Positions 23,721-32,175 of a stretch of 33,543 bases of DNA are shown here, piece after piece. The position numbers and the translations under genes are program-made. The notes beneath the pieces were generated by a model. That model was not told where the DNA came from. It worked only from the letters and a program-made list of their open reading frames with translations, and searched no databases. This DNA comes from Pseudomonas antarctica (GTDB lineage: Bacteria > Pseudomonadota > Gammaproteobacteria > Pseudomonadales > Pseudomonadaceae): positions 1 to 33,543 of the forward strand of contig NZ_UYXQ01000038.1 of assembly GCF_900624995.1 (NCBI RefSeq), in the 5' to 3' direction. Position 1 is the stretch's first letter, and every line of letters starts with the position of its first letter.

Positions 23721-23751
23721 GTATTCCGGGCCTCTAAGAGGCCCGGAATAC
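23721..23751. terminator. Perfect 15-bp palindrome downstream of the 114-residue gene
   Basis: Two 15-base arms pair perfectly around a single central A (or a TAA loop). It lies 31 bases after the stop of the minus-strand gene at 23782. It has no T run on either strand, so it may be a transcript-stabilising hairpin or a protein-binding site instead of an intrinsic terminator. Confidence 0.5.
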
Positions 23752-23781
23752 TTGGGCTGGATCAATTCTGGTGGATGTTTA

Positions 23782-24126
23782 TCAGTGCTTCTGTTCGTCA
23801 GCGCTTACCGACAAATCATGCAGATAGCGGCGTGACAGCGTCAGAAAGCGTGGCGTAGGGCCGACGTCTTCATAAAGGGGATCACCCTCTTCATCGGTGG
23901 CGATTACATGCTGGCCCTTGATGTAAGGGAAGCTGGCTTCCAGCTCTTCGAGGGCGGCGCCGATCAGTTCGCCGAGCAGTTCTTCGGGGTGGCGCTTGGG
24001 GTACATCTCGGCGATCGCGGCCAGTCGCGCGGCGGACTCTACGTCCAGATGAATCGCGTACTCGGTTTTGGTCAAGCGACCCTTGGCGTTCTCTTCCCAA
24101 TGCTGGGCCAGTTCTCGGATTTTCAT
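23782..24126 (-). CDS. Conserved Pseudomonas protein, 114 residues, unknown
   Basis: The ATG at 24126 follows TGAGG on the minus strand and gives MKIRELAQHWEENAKGRLTK. The upstream frame extension to 24219 is rejected because it lacks a ribosome site. The sequence is acidic and helical at first (LDVESAARLAAIAEMYPKRH, PEELLGELIGAALEELE), then ends with DPLYEDVGPTPRFLTLSRRY. No signal peptide or membrane segment is seen. I recall relatives next to ppc in other pseudomonads under the doubtful label 'type 1 pili tip component'; nothing in the sequence supports a pilus role. The N-terminal half has the look of a ribbon-helix-helix or short DNA-binding fold, which is inference. It is divergent from ppc. 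Confidence 0.8.
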   Translation of the reverse strand: MKIRELAQHWEENAKGRLTKTEYAIHLDVESAARLAAIAEMYPKRHPEELLGELIGAALEELEASFPYIKGQHVIATDEEGDPLYEDVGPTPRFLTLSRRYLHDLSVSADEQKH

Positions 24127-24310
24127 GGCAACCTCAGTAAGCCCGCGATGGCAGGCGGTGATGAGTGTCCAGTCAGCTGCGTGGATAACGCGGTGACTCA
24201 CAGTTGAGACTAGCTGCACGTCACAAGGTTTAAAGTGTCTTGTCAGAAACCGATGCGGGCGGCACTCTGGAACACCTGCGCGTCCCGGATTTCTGGCTGG
24301 AGATTGGTTG

Positions 24311-26956
24311 ATGAGTGATATCGATGCACGCTTGCGTGAGGATGTTCACCTGCTGGGTGAGCTGTTGGGCAACACCATTCGAGAGCAATACGGCGATGAT
24401 TTTCTCGCCAAGATCGAGCAGATCCGCAAAGGCGCCAAGGCCGACCGGCGCGGCGCAGTAGCCGAGCAAGCCGCCGGTGAGGAGCTCAGCGCCAGCTTGA
24501 ACCAATTGCAGGAAGGCGAGTTGCTGCCGGTGGCGAGGGCTTTCAACCAGTTCCTCAACCTGGCCAACATCGCCGAGCAGTACCAGTTGATCCACCGGCG
24601 CGATGAGTCACAACCGGCGCCGTTCGAATCTCGCGTATTGCCGGAGTTGCTGGCCCGCCTGCAAAGCGAAGGTCACAGCAACGAATCCCTGGCCCGCCAG
24701 TTGGCGCGGTTGGAGATCGAACTGGTCCTCACCGCCCACCCGACCGAAGTGGCGCGCCGCACCCTGATCCAGAAATACGATGCGATTGCGGCGCAGTTGG
24801 CGCTGCAGGATCACCGCGACCTCACCACGGCCGAGCGCGAACAGATCCGCGCACGCCTGCAACGGTTGATCGCCGAAGCCTGGCACACCGAAGAAATCCG
24901 CCGCGTGCGCCCCACGCCGGTCGACGAAGCTAAATGGGGCTTTGCGGTCATTGAGCATTCGCTTTGGCATGCCATCCCCAATTATTTGCGTAAGGCCGAC
25001 CAGGCTTTACACGCTGCGACTGGCCTGCATTTGCCCTTGGAAGCGGCGCCGATTCGCTTTGCTTCGTGGATGGGCGGTGACCGTGACGGCAACCCGAATG
25101 TCACCGCGCCGGTCACACGTGAAGTGCTGCTGCTGGCACGCTGGATGGCGGCCGATTTGTATGTGCGCGACATCGACCACTTGGCCTCCGAGCTGTCGAT
25201 GCAGCAGGCCAGCCCGGCGTTGCAAGCCAAGGTCGGCGACAGCGTCGAGCCTTATCGCGCCTTGCTCAAGCAATTGCGTGAACGCCTGCGTGCTACGCGT
25301 CAATGGGCGCACACCTCGCTGACCGCCAGCACCCCGGCGCCGGTTGACGTATTGCAGAACAACCGCGACCTGCTGGACCCGCTGGAGCTGTGCTACCAGT
25401 CGCTGCACGAGTGCGGCATGGGCGTGATCGCCGATGGCCCGCTGCTCGATTGCCTGCGCCGCGCCGTGACCTTCGGCTTGTTCCTGGTGCGCCTGGATGT
25501 GCGCCAGGATTCCAGCCGACATTCATCGGCCATGACCGAAATCACCGATTACCTGGGCCTGGGTCGCTACGAAGACTGGGACGAAGAGGCGCGCATCAGT
25601 TTCCTCAGCAAGGAGCTGGCCAATCGTCGACCGCTGCTGCCGGGCTACTTCAAACCGTCGGCAGAGACTGCCGAGGTGTTGAACACCTGCAAGGAAATCG
25701 CCGCCGCGCCAGCCGCCTCGCTTGGTTCGTATGTCATCTCGATGGCGGGTGCCGCCTCCGACGTGCTGGCGGTGCAACTGCTGCTTAAAGAGTCGGGCGT
25801 GCAACGGCCGATGCGGGTGGTGCCGCTGTTCGAAACCCTGGCCGACCTGGATAACGCCGGGCCGGTGATGGAAACCTTGCTGCAATTGCCAGGCTATCGC
25901 ACACGGTTGCAGGGCCCGCAGGAAGTCATGATTGGCTACTCGGACTCAGCCAAAGACGCCGGCACCACCGCCGCCGCGTGGGCTCAGTACCGGGCGCAGG
26001 AACGTTTGGTGGATATCTGCCGTGAACAACAAGTGGAATTGCTGTTGTTCCACGGTCGTGGCGGTACCGTCGGCCGTGGCGGCGGCCCGGCACACGCGGC
26101 GATCCTGTCACAACCGCCGGGTTCGGTGGCGGGGCGTTTCCGTACGACCGAACAGGGCGAGATGATCCGCTTCAAGTTTGGTCTGCCGGACATCGCCGAG
26201 CAGAACCTCAACCTTTACCTGGCCGCCGTTCTAGAAGCCACGCTGTTGCCGCCGCCGCCACCTGAGCCCGCCTGGCGCCATTTGATGGACGAATTGGCGG
26301 CAGACGGTGTCAGCGCCTATCGCGCCGTGGTGCGGGAAAACCCGCAGTTCGTCGAGTACTTCCGTCAATCCACCCCAGAGCAGGAGCTCGGGCGCTTGCC
26401 GTTGGGCAGTCGCCCGGCCAAGCGCCGTGCGGGAGGTATTGAAAGTTTGCGCGCGATCCCATGGATCTTCGGTTGGACCCAAACCCGTCTGATGCTACCC
26501 GCATGGCTCGGCTGGGAAGCGGCATTGAGCAAGGCCTTGCAGCGCGGCGAAGGCGAGCTGCTGGGGCAGATGCGCGAGCAGTGGCCGTTCTTTCGCACCC
26601 GCATCGATATGCTGGAAATGGTGCTGGCCAAGGCCGATGCCGACATCGCGCGCTTGTATGACGAACGTCTGGTGCAGCCGGACCTGCTGGCATTGGGTGC
26701 GCACTTACGCGACCTATTGTCGCAGGCGTGCAGCGTGGTGCTTGGCCTGACTGGCCAGTCGCAACTGCTGGGCCATAGCCCAGACACACTTGAGTTCATC
26801 CGCCTGCGCAACACCTACCTTGACCCTTTGCACTTGCTGCAGGCCGAGTTGCTGGCACGCTCGCGTCAGCAGGAAGCGGCACAAGACAGCCCTCTGGAAC
26901 AGGCGCTGCTGGTGTCTGTGGCCGGGATTGCCGCTGGTTTGCGCAACACCGGTTAA
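24311..26956 (+). CDS. ppc: Phosphoenolpyruvate carboxylase
   Basis: Ppc adds bicarbonate to phosphoenolpyruvate to make oxaloacetate, refilling the TCA cycle. It has 881 residues. The ATG at 24311 (after TGGAG) is preferred over the adjacent TTG. Catalytic His143 is in VLTAHPTEVARRTL. The second active-site region FHGRGGTVGRGGGPAHAAIL begins at His581, with the mobile glycine-rich loop and its arginines intact, followed by GRFRTTEQGEMIRFKFG. The C-terminal LRNTG ending is the normal family terminus that forms the inhibitor site. Full length and undamaged. It is divergent from the 114-residue protein across a gap of 184 bases. A GC-rich hairpin follows. Confidence 0.97.
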   Translation: MSDIDARLREDVHLLGELLGNTIREQYGDDFLAKIEQIRKGAKADRRGAVAEQAAGEELSASLNQLQEGELLPVARAFNQFLNLANIAEQYQLIHRRDESQPAPFESRVLPELLARLQSEGHSNESLARQLARLEIELVLTAHPTEVARRTLIQKYDAIAAQLALQDHRDLTTAEREQIRARLQRLIAEAWHTEEIRRVRPTPVDEAKWGFAVIEHSLWHAIPNYLRKADQALHAATGLHLPLEAAPIRFASWMGGDRDGNPNVTAPVTREVLLLARWMAADLYVRDIDHLASELSMQQASPALQAKVGDSVEPYRALLKQLRERLRATRQWAHTSLTASTPAPVDVLQNNRDLLDPLELCYQSLHECGMGVIADGPLLDCLRRAVTFGLFLVRLDVRQDSSRHSSAMTEITDYLGLGRYEDWDEEARISFLSKELANRRPLLPGYFKPSAETAEVLNTCKEIAAAPAASLGSYVISMAGAASDVLAVQLLLKESGVQRPMRVVPLFETLADLDNAGPVMETLLQLPGYRTRLQGPQEVMIGYSDSAKDAGTTAAAWAQYRAQERLVDICREQQVELLLFHGRGGTVGRGGGPAHAAILSQPPGSVAGRFRTTEQGEMIRFKFGLPDIAEQNLNLYLAAVLEATLLPPPPPEPAWRHLMDELAADGVSAYRAVVRENPQFVEYFRQSTPEQELGRLPLGSRPAKRRAGGIESLRAIPWIFGWTQTRLMLPAWLGWEAALSKALQRGEGELLGQMREQWPFFRTRIDMLEMVLAKADADIARLYDERLVQPDLLALGAHLRDLLSQACSVVLGLTGQSQLLGHSPDTLEFIRLRNTYLDPLHLLQAELLARSRQQEAAQDSPLEQALLVSVAGIAAGLRNTG

Positions 26957-26997
26957 GGTTTCTTGCGTGTTCTCAACGGCTTGCAGATAAACCAGGA

Positions 26998-27020
26998 CGA
27001 CCGCTGCGAAAGGGCGGTCG
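26998..27020 (+). terminator. Possible terminator after ppc
   Basis: CGACCGC and GCGGTCG form a 7-bp stem with a 9-nt loop 41 bases after the stop. The tail GCGTTT is poor in T, so termination strength is uncertain. Confidence 0.4.
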
Positions 27021-27101
27021 GCGTTTGCAGGGCAGGGTTGCACTCAGGCGCACCCGACCTGTGACGCATGCCGGGCGTGGGTTCCTGCGACTTTCGGCGG
27101 C

Positions 27102-27130
27102 TTGTATGGATAGGGCCCGCTGTGTATCTT
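27102..27130 (+). promoter_or_regulatory. Candidate adk promoter
   Basis: TTGTAT and TATCTT are separated by 17 bases. Initiation near 27137 gives a leader of about 100 bases. Confidence 0.45.
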
Positions 27131-27235
27131 GATCAGCCTTTGGCCGTTTCATCGGCCTAGACCCACATTTTTACGAGATTGGCCCCACGCGGCGAATCCG
27201 AGCGTCATCTCTATAAAAAATTGAGGAGCACATCG

Positions 27236-27883
27236 ATGCGCGTCATTCTGCTGGGAGCTCCCGGGGCCGGTAAAGGTACTCAGGCAAAGTTCATCACTGA
27301 AAAATTCGGCATTCCACAAATCTCCACCGGTGACATGCTGCGCGCTGCCGTCAAGGCCGGCACCGAGCTGGGCCTGATCGCCAAAAGCGTGATGGACAGC
27401 GGCGGCCTGGTTTCCGATGACCTGATCATCAACCTGGTCAAGGAACGCATCAGCCAGGAAGACTGCAAGAACGGCTTCCTGTTCGACGGTTTCCCACGCA
27501 CCATTCCCCAGGCTGAAGCTCTGGTGAAGGCCGGCGTAGAGCTTGACGCGGTGGTTGAAATCGCGGTTGAAGATGAAGAAATCGTCCAGCGCATCGCTGG
27601 CCGTCGCGTTCACGAAGCCTCGGGCCGCGTGTACCACATCGCCTACAACCCGCCTAAAGTGGCAGGCAAAGACGATGTCACCGGCGAAGACCTGGTGCAG
27701 CGTAAAGACGATACAGAGGAAACCGTGCGTCATCGCCTGTCGGTTTATCACTCTCAGACCAAGCCACTGGTGGATTTCTACCAGAAGTTGTCTGCTGCGA
27801 ACGGCAAGCCGAAGTACAGCCACATCGAAGGCGTGGGCTCGGTTGAAGCCATCACCGCCAAGGTGTTGCATGCTTTAAGCTGA
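27236..27883 (+). CDS. adk: Adenylate kinase
   Basis: Adk catalyses ATP + AMP = 2 ADP and balances the adenylate pool. It has 215 residues, the standard long form. The ATG at 27236 follows GAGGAG at 7 bases; the longer upstream frame is rejected. The P-loop GAPGAGKGTQ is at 7-16, the AMP-binding part includes STGDMLRAAV, and FDGFPRT is present. The LID domain (about 122-160, GRRVHEASGRVYHIAYNPP) lacks the four zinc cysteines of Gram-positive enzymes, as expected for a Gram-negative. A strong terminator follows. Its own promoter appears to lie upstream. Confidence 0.97.
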   Translation: MRVILLGAPGAGKGTQAKFITEKFGIPQISTGDMLRAAVKAGTELGLIAKSVMDSGGLVSDDLIINLVKERISQEDCKNGFLFDGFPRTIPQAEALVKAGVELDAVVEIAVEDEEIVQRIAGRRVHEASGRVYHIAYNPPKVAGKDDVTGEDLVQRKDDTEETVRHRLSVYHSQTKPLVDFYQKLSAANGKPKYSHIEGVGSVEAITAKVLHALS

Positions 27884-27904
27884 TTCAGCGATCAGCTTCA
27901 CCTA

Positions 27905-27933
27905 CAACGGCCCGCTTGCGGGCCGTTGTTGTT
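27905..27933 (+). terminator. Rho-independent terminator of adk
   Basis: CAACGGCCCGC and GCGGGCCGTTG pair over 11 bp with a very small loop, followed by TTGTTT. Confidence 0.85.
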
Positions 27934-27939
27934 TATACT
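27934..27939 (+). promoter_or_regulatory. Candidate tsaB -10 box
   Basis: TATACT lies immediately after the adk terminator, 33 bases before the tsaB ATG. A matching -35 at normal spacing would fall inside the terminator stem and is weak. Confidence 0.3.
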
Positions 27940-27972
27940 GGCGCACTTTTTTCGACTTGGACACCTACACCC

Positions 27973-28659
27973 ATGAGCACCCTGCTGGCCCTGGACACCG
28001 CGACTGAAGCTTGCTCCGTTGCCTTGCTGCACGATGGCAAGGTAACGAGCCACTACGAGGTGATCCCGCGCCTGCATGCGCAGAAGCTGTTACCGATGAT
28101 CAAGCAGCTGCTTGAAGACGCGGGCACCACGCTGTCTGCCGTGGACGCCATTGCCTTCGGCCGTGGCCCCGGTGCGTTTACCGGTGTGCGTATTGCCATC
28201 GGTGTGGTGCAGGGCTTGGCCTTTGCGCTGGAGCGTCCGGTGTTGCCGGTTTCCAACCTGGCAGTGCTGGCTCAGCGTGCGCTGCGTGAGCACGGTGCCT
28301 CACAAGTCGCGGCGGCCATCGATGCACGCATGGACGAAGTCTATTGGGGTTGCTACCGCGAGACGGCTGGCGAGATGCGCTTGGTGGGCGTGGAAGCGGT
28401 GCAGTCGCCGGAGTCTTCTGTATTGCCAGATGATGCCGGCGCAGACTGGTTCGGTGCTGGTACTGGCTGGGGCTATGGCGAGCGCATCGGTGTGCAACTG
28501 GCTGGCCAGGACGCTGCGATGTTGCCTCATGCGCAAGACTTACTGACCTTGGCACGCTTCGCTTTTGAACGCGGCGAGGCGATTCCTGCCGATCAGGCAG
28601 CGCCGGTTTATCTGCGCGATAAAGTCGCTCAAACCAAGGCTGAACGCGGGATTATTTGA
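27973..28659 (+). CDS. tsaB: TsaB, t6A tRNA modification complex subunit
   Basis: TsaB (YeaZ) pairs with TsaD and TsaE to place threonylcarbamoyl on A37 of ANN-decoding tRNAs. It is an ASKHA-fold protein that supports TsaD. It has 228 residues from the ATG at 27973. The start LLALDTATEACSVALLHDG and the signature AFGRGPGAFTGVRIAIGVVQ are typical. The upstream frame extension crosses the adk terminator and is rejected. The ribosome site is weak. tsaD and tsaE are not in the window. It follows adk, as in P. aeruginosa to my knowledge. Confidence 0.94.
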   Translation: MSTLLALDTATEACSVALLHDGKVTSHYEVIPRLHAQKLLPMIKQLLEDAGTTLSAVDAIAFGRGPGAFTGVRIAIGVVQGLAFALERPVLPVSNLAVLAQRALREHGASQVAAAIDARMDEVYWGCYRETAGEMRLVGVEAVQSPESSVLPDDAGADWFGAGTGWGYGERIGVQLAGQDAAMLPHAQDLLTLARFAFERGEAIPADQAAPVYLRDKVAQTKAERGII

Positions 28660-28727
28660 CGTCAAAAATGACGACGATGTAGGGCAAAATTCGCCAATCG
28701 TCAGAATTAGCCCCTGTTTTTAAACCT

Positions 28728-28755
28728 TTTACAAATTATGTGTTCTAGTTATCAC
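28728..28755 (+). promoter_or_regulatory. Candidate promoter for the 104-residue ORF and DUF72
   Basis: TTTACA is followed after 16 bases by TATCAC in a locally AT-rich stretch. Partial -10 match. Confidence 0.3.
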
Positions 28756-28819
28756 CAGAGCATTTGCGCACTACGGAAAGTGCCGCTAAATTGCCATCAT
28801 TGATATCGAGTCTGCATGT

Positions 28820-29134
28820 ATGCGCATAGACGGCTTTTCCTCACAGTCCTATCCCCTCAAGCGTAAGCCGCGTAAGGCGAACGTGACGGTAGACGATTCT
28901 GTCGAGGATTCGCCGGACTTCATCGAGGTCCAGTCCGAGTCGCATGCCAATGCCCATTCCAGCGCCCAAGCGTCCGGTGGCGCCCGTACCAGCGGTCTTC
29001 CTGCCCGTCAGCAAGACATGGTCTTCCCCCGCTCCATGAGCAAAAGCGTCGCCACCGCCCTGGCCAGCTACCTGACCACCGCCGGTTTTGTCGAATGGGA
29101 TATGGAAGTGCTGGGTCTCGATATCCATATCTGA
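28820..29134 (+). CDS. Conserved hypothetical protein, 104 residues
   Basis: I recognise no domain. The N-terminal part is basic and polar (MRIDGFSSQSYPLKRKPRKA), the middle is low-complexity and rich in Ser, Ala, His and Gly (SESHANAHSSAQASGGARTS), and the last 40 residues, AVATALASYLTTAGFVEWD-like, are probably helical and folded. No signal peptide or membrane segment. Its TGA overlaps the ATG of the following DUF72 frame (TGATG), so it was probably translated together with it. The disordered middle and ordered tail suggest a small adaptor, which is only inference. Confidence 0.7.
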   Translation: MRIDGFSSQSYPLKRKPRKANVTVDDSVEDSPDFIEVQSESHANAHSSAQASGGARTSGLPARQQDMVFPRSMSKSVATALASYLTTAGFVEWDMEVLGLDIHI

Positions 29135-29994
29135 TGCGTCTGCCTTACTTTATCGGTTGCCCGTCCTGGAGTGAGAACGCCTGGCGCTAGTACCTGTACC
29201 CGGCCGATGCGCGCTCCGGCGACTACCTCGCGCTGTATTCCCAAGTTTTCAACGCCGTTGAAGGCAACACCACATTTTATGCCCGGCCCTCGGCCGCCAC
29301 CGTGCAGCGCTGGGCCGAAATCATGCCTGAGGATTTTCGCTTCACCGCGAAGTTTCCCGGCGACATCAGCCACGCTGGCGACTTGCGCGAGCAGTTGCCG
29401 GCGGCGCAAAGTTTTGTCGGCTTGATGAGCCCGCTGGGTGAGCGTGTTTCGCCATTGTGGCTACAACTGTCGGCGAGCTTTTCGCCGCAGCGCCTCGGCG
29501 AACTGGCAGGTTTTATTGATGGCCTGGAGCGCCCGCTGGCGGTGGAAGTACGCCACCCGGAGTTCTTCGCCAGGGGCGATGCCGAGCGGATGCTCAACCG
29601 CCTGCTGCGCGACCGGGGTGTCGAGCGCATCTGTCTGGACCCGCGTGCGCTGTTCAGTTGCACCTCAACCTCAGCCGCTGTGCTCCACGCCCAATCGAAA
29701 AAGCCCAAGGTGCCACCACGTCCAGCTGCACTGACGCTGTTTCCCCAGGTGCGGTTCATTGGTCATCCGCAGCTTGAGGCCAATGACCCGTTCCTGGTGC
29801 CGTGGGTGGAAAAAATCGCCGGTTGGATCGAGGAAGGGCGTACACCGTACGTGTTCCTGCACACCTCGGATAACCGCCTGGCCGCGCAACTAGCGCTGCG
29901 CTTTCATGAAAAACTGATGGCGCGTTTGCCGGGCCTGCCACCGTTGCCAACCTTGCATCGAGAACCCGCTGCCCAGCAACTGGGGTTACTCTAA
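29134..29994 (+). pseudogene. DUF72 (YecE-like) gene interrupted by an amber codon
   Basis: From the ATG at 29134 the frame gives MRLPYFIGCPSWSENAWR and then TAG at 29188-29190 (codon 19). After that it continues without a further stop for 267 codons in the same frame: LYSQVFNAVEGNTTFYARPS, FRFTAKFPGDISH, LAVEVRHPEFFARGDAERM, KKPKVPPRPA, RFIGHPQLEANDPFLVPWVE, all typical of DUF72. Without the stop the product would be 286 residues. Codons such as GAG, AAG, CAG or TGG are one base away from TAG. A GTG at 29302 could restart a 230-residue product lacking the first strand-helix of the barrel. The function of the family is not established. Recent nonsense mutation or a sequencing error are both possible. 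Confidence 0.85.
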
Positions 29995-30021
29995 GGCTCC
30001 TTTTTCCGCCAGGAGTCAGAC

Positions 30022-30849
30022 ATGGATGCCCAAACCCTTCGCGCCGAAACCTTCAAAGCCTTGCACGAGCGTGATCGCGCCTTCGTGATGCCCAACCCGT
30101 GGGATGCCGGTTCGGCCATCATGCTAGCCAGCCTCGGCTTTGAAGCCCTGGCGACCACCAGCGCGGGCTATGCCTTCAGCCTGGGACGGCCGGATGCGGA
30201 AGGGGCGTTGTCGCTTGCGGATACGTTGAGCAATGCGTCAGCCATCGTTCGCGCGACCGCGCTGCCGGTGGCGGCTGACCTGGAAAACGGCTTCAGCGAT
30301 ACCCCAGAGGGCTGTGCCCAGACCATCCTGCGTGCGGCGGCCTCGGGGATCGTCGGTGGCTCCATCGAAGACGCCACAGGCATCGCTGTCGACCCCATCT
30401 ACCCTTTCGATTTGTCTGTAGAGCGCGTAGAAGCGGCGGTTGCCGCCGCCCGCAGCCTGCCATTTCCGTTCACCTTGACGGCGCGCGCGGAAAACCTCCT
30501 GCATGGCCGCCTGGATTTGCCTGACACCATCCGCCGCTTGCAGGCCTACGCCGAGGCCGGTGCCGACGTGTTGTATGCCCCTGCGCTACGCAGCGCCGAA
30601 GAAGTGCTGGCGGTGGTCAAAGCCGTCGCGCCCAAACCGGTGAATGTGTTGATGTCCGGCGGCCTGAACCTCAGCGTCGCGCAGTTGAGCGAGATGGGCG
30701 TGCGGCGCATCAGTGTCGGCTCGGCTATGGCGCTGGCGGCGTATGGCGAGTTTTACCGCGCCGCGCAGGAAGTGTATGAGTTGGGCACGTTTACCTTCAC
30801 TGACCGCAAGATGCCGTTCAGCCAGGCCAACCAATTCTTCAAGGGCTGA
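30022..30849 (+). CDS. Isocitrate lyase/PEP mutase superfamily protein
   Basis: The protein has 275 residues and a TIM-barrel of the PEP mutase/isocitrate lyase superfamily. This group cleaves or rearranges C-C or C-P bonds in 2-oxo acids with magnesium. Family markers: FVMPNPWDAGSAIMLASLGF, ATTSAGYAFSLGRPD, LPVAADLENGFSDTPE with the metal-binding acids, VGGSIEDATG, FTLTARAENLL and NVLMSGGLNLSVAQLSEMGV. The KKCGH motif of true isocitrate lyases is not present, so it is not a glyoxylate-shunt enzyme. Candidate activities are oxaloacetate hydrolase or carboxyPEP mutase-like, unproven. CCAGGAG precedes the ATG. An extensin-like gene begins 3 bases after its stop. Confidence 0.88.
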   Translation: MDAQTLRAETFKALHERDRAFVMPNPWDAGSAIMLASLGFEALATTSAGYAFSLGRPDAEGALSLADTLSNASAIVRATALPVAADLENGFSDTPEGCAQTILRAAASGIVGGSIEDATGIAVDPIYPFDLSVERVEAAVAAARSLPFPFTLTARAENLLHGRLDLPDTIRRLQAYAEAGADVLYAPALRSAEEVLAVVKAVAPKPVNVLMSGGLNLSVAQLSEMGVRRISVGSAMALAAYGEFYRAAQEVYELGTFTFTDRKMPFSQANQFFKG

Positions 30850-30852
30850 GCC

Positions 30853-31551
30853 GTGCGCTTTTTCAGAGTGATCGGGGCGCTGCTGGTGCTAGCGGGTGTG
30901 TTGTCGCTGGGCGTTTGGCGTGGCTGGGTGCCGTTGCCGGCTGAATGGAACCCCTGGGCACCGCTGGATGTGCGTGCCAGCCCGAATGTGCTCACGCGCT
31001 TCAAGCTCGGCCGGTTGCAGGACGACCCGGCGCTGTGCGACGAGGTGCTGAAAACCTCTGGTTTGCGCGTTAGCCATCAGGCCGATAGCCCCGCCGACGC
31101 CGCGTGCCCACTGCGCAATATCTTGCGCGTGCAAGGCGCCGACGTAGCCCTGAGCAGCAGCTTTCTCGCCAGTTGCCCGTTGGCCGTCGCCTTTGCCCTG
31201 TTCGAGCGCCACAGCCTGCAACCGGCGGCCCAGGCGGTGTTTGGCCAGGCGGTGGCGCGGGTCGATCACTTAGGCAGCTTTGCCTGCCGCAATATGTACA
31301 ACCGCGCAGACGGGCGACTCAGTCAGCACGCCTCGGCGAATGCCCTGGATATCGCCGGCTTTCGCCTGGCGGATGGGCGCAGCGTCAGTGTGCTCAAGGA
31401 TTGGCCGGGGGAGGGCGACAGTGCGCGTTTTTTGCGACAGGTACGTGACAGTGCCTGCGAGGATTTCAACGTGGTGTTGAGCCCGGACTACAACGCCGCC
31501 CATCGCAATCATTTCCATCTGGACATGGGCCGCTGGTGGGTGTGTCGCTGA
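30853..31551 (+). CDS. Extensin-like C-terminal domain protein, putative zinc peptidase
   Basis: The protein has 232 residues from GTG 30853, three bases after the preceding stop, so it is likely coupled to it. The N-terminal segment FFRVIGALLVLAGVLSLGVW is a signal anchor; the rest should be periplasmic. The C-terminal half matches the extensin_C family, with the LAS-type zinc pattern: HxxxxxxD at 159-166 (SQHASANALDI) and NHFH at 219-222. Several cysteines (LASCP, FACRN, SACED, WWVCR) could form disulfides. By analogy with LAS enzymes it may trim peptidoglycan peptides; there is no direct evidence. The conserved HLGSFACRNMYNR motif is intact. Confidence 0.85.
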   Translation: MRFFRVIGALLVLAGVLSLGVWRGWVPLPAEWNPWAPLDVRASPNVLTRFKLGRLQDDPALCDEVLKTSGLRVSHQADSPADAACPLRNILRVQGADVALSSSFLASCPLAVAFALFERHSLQPAAQAVFGQAVARVDHLGSFACRNMYNRADGRLSQHASANALDIAGFRLADGRSVSVLKDWPGEGDSARFLRQVRDSACEDFNVVLSPDYNAAHRNHFHLDMGRWWVCR

Positions 31552-31554
31552 GGC

Positions 31555-32175
31555 TTAGGCGGCCAGGCGCAGGTTGTTGAGGATCAGAGGGCGCGCCCAG
31601 TGGTAATCGAAGTCCAGCGCTTTCTGTTGCGCTAGCAGGTCTTCGGTCGGGTACGGCGTGGCGGGCGGTGGCAGCAAGTCCAGTTCGAACTCGGCGATCG
31701 GCAAGTGCAGCGGCTTGGGTTCCGGGGCCGGACCTGGCTCTGGCAGCGGTTGACCGGCGTTCACTACAATCGGGCGTACCCAACCGTTTTCGAAATTCTG
31801 CTGGCGCTGTTGGGCGACGATTTCTTCTGCCGCAAACGGCACGGGAGGTGGTGGCAGCAACTCGGTTTCAAGTTCGGCGATAGGCAGGAACAGCGGCTCT
31901 GGCGGGGCGATCTCGGTGTCTTTTACGTCGCACTCACGTTGGGTGAGGATCTGCGACAGCAGGTCGGCGCCTTCGCTGGGTTCTACCGCTGGATCTCTCG
32001 GTGCCGGTGCTTTGGCGGCGAGCGCGTCCGGCGTATCGCCGAGCTGTTCGGCCAGCGCACGGGCGAAGAAGTCCTGCCACACATGACTCACCCCGGCCAG
32101 CGCTTGAGTATTGCGCAGGCCGTAGTGGTTGTGGGTCGGCAGTACACCGATAGTTAGGGGAAGAATGTCTGACAT
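31555..32175 (-). CDS. Conserved hypothetical protein with a duplicated LPIAE...LLPPP motif
   Basis: The protein has 206 residues from the ATG at 32175; the longer upstream frame runs antisense into rsmJ and is rejected. A folded-looking N-terminus (DILPLTIGVLPTHNHYGLRN) is followed by a Pro/Ala-rich acidic part. A repeat of about 45 residues occurs twice with a spacing of exactly 61: LPIAELETELLPPPPVPF at 97-114 and LPIAEFELDLLPPPATPY at 158-175, each followed by a conserved AQQ and a W-x-RP element (GWVRPIV, HWARPLI). There is no signal peptide or membrane segment. I do not recognise the family; proline-rich composition can mislead annotation towards TonB. It is divergent from rsmJ over 96 bases. 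Confidence 0.72.
   Translation of the reverse strand: MSDILPLTIGVLPTHNHYGLRNTQALAGVSHVWQDFFARALAEQLGDTPDALAAKAPAPRDPAVEPSEGADLLSQILTQRECDVKDTEIAPPEPLFLPIAELETELLPPPPVPFAAEEIVAQQRQQNFENGWVRPIVVNAGQPLPEPGPAPEPKPLHLPIAEFELDLLPPPATPYPTEDLLAQQKALDFDYHWARPLILNNLRLAA

Noticed and set aside
23699..23730. Second AlgU promoter on the plus strand (GAACTT at 23700)
   Set aside because: The nearest TCnnA-like sequence is 18-19 bases away and no plus-strand gene lies downstream before ppc.
31555..32175. TonB energy transducer
   Set aside because: The protein is proline-rich but has no N-terminal membrane anchor and no TonB C-terminal domain.
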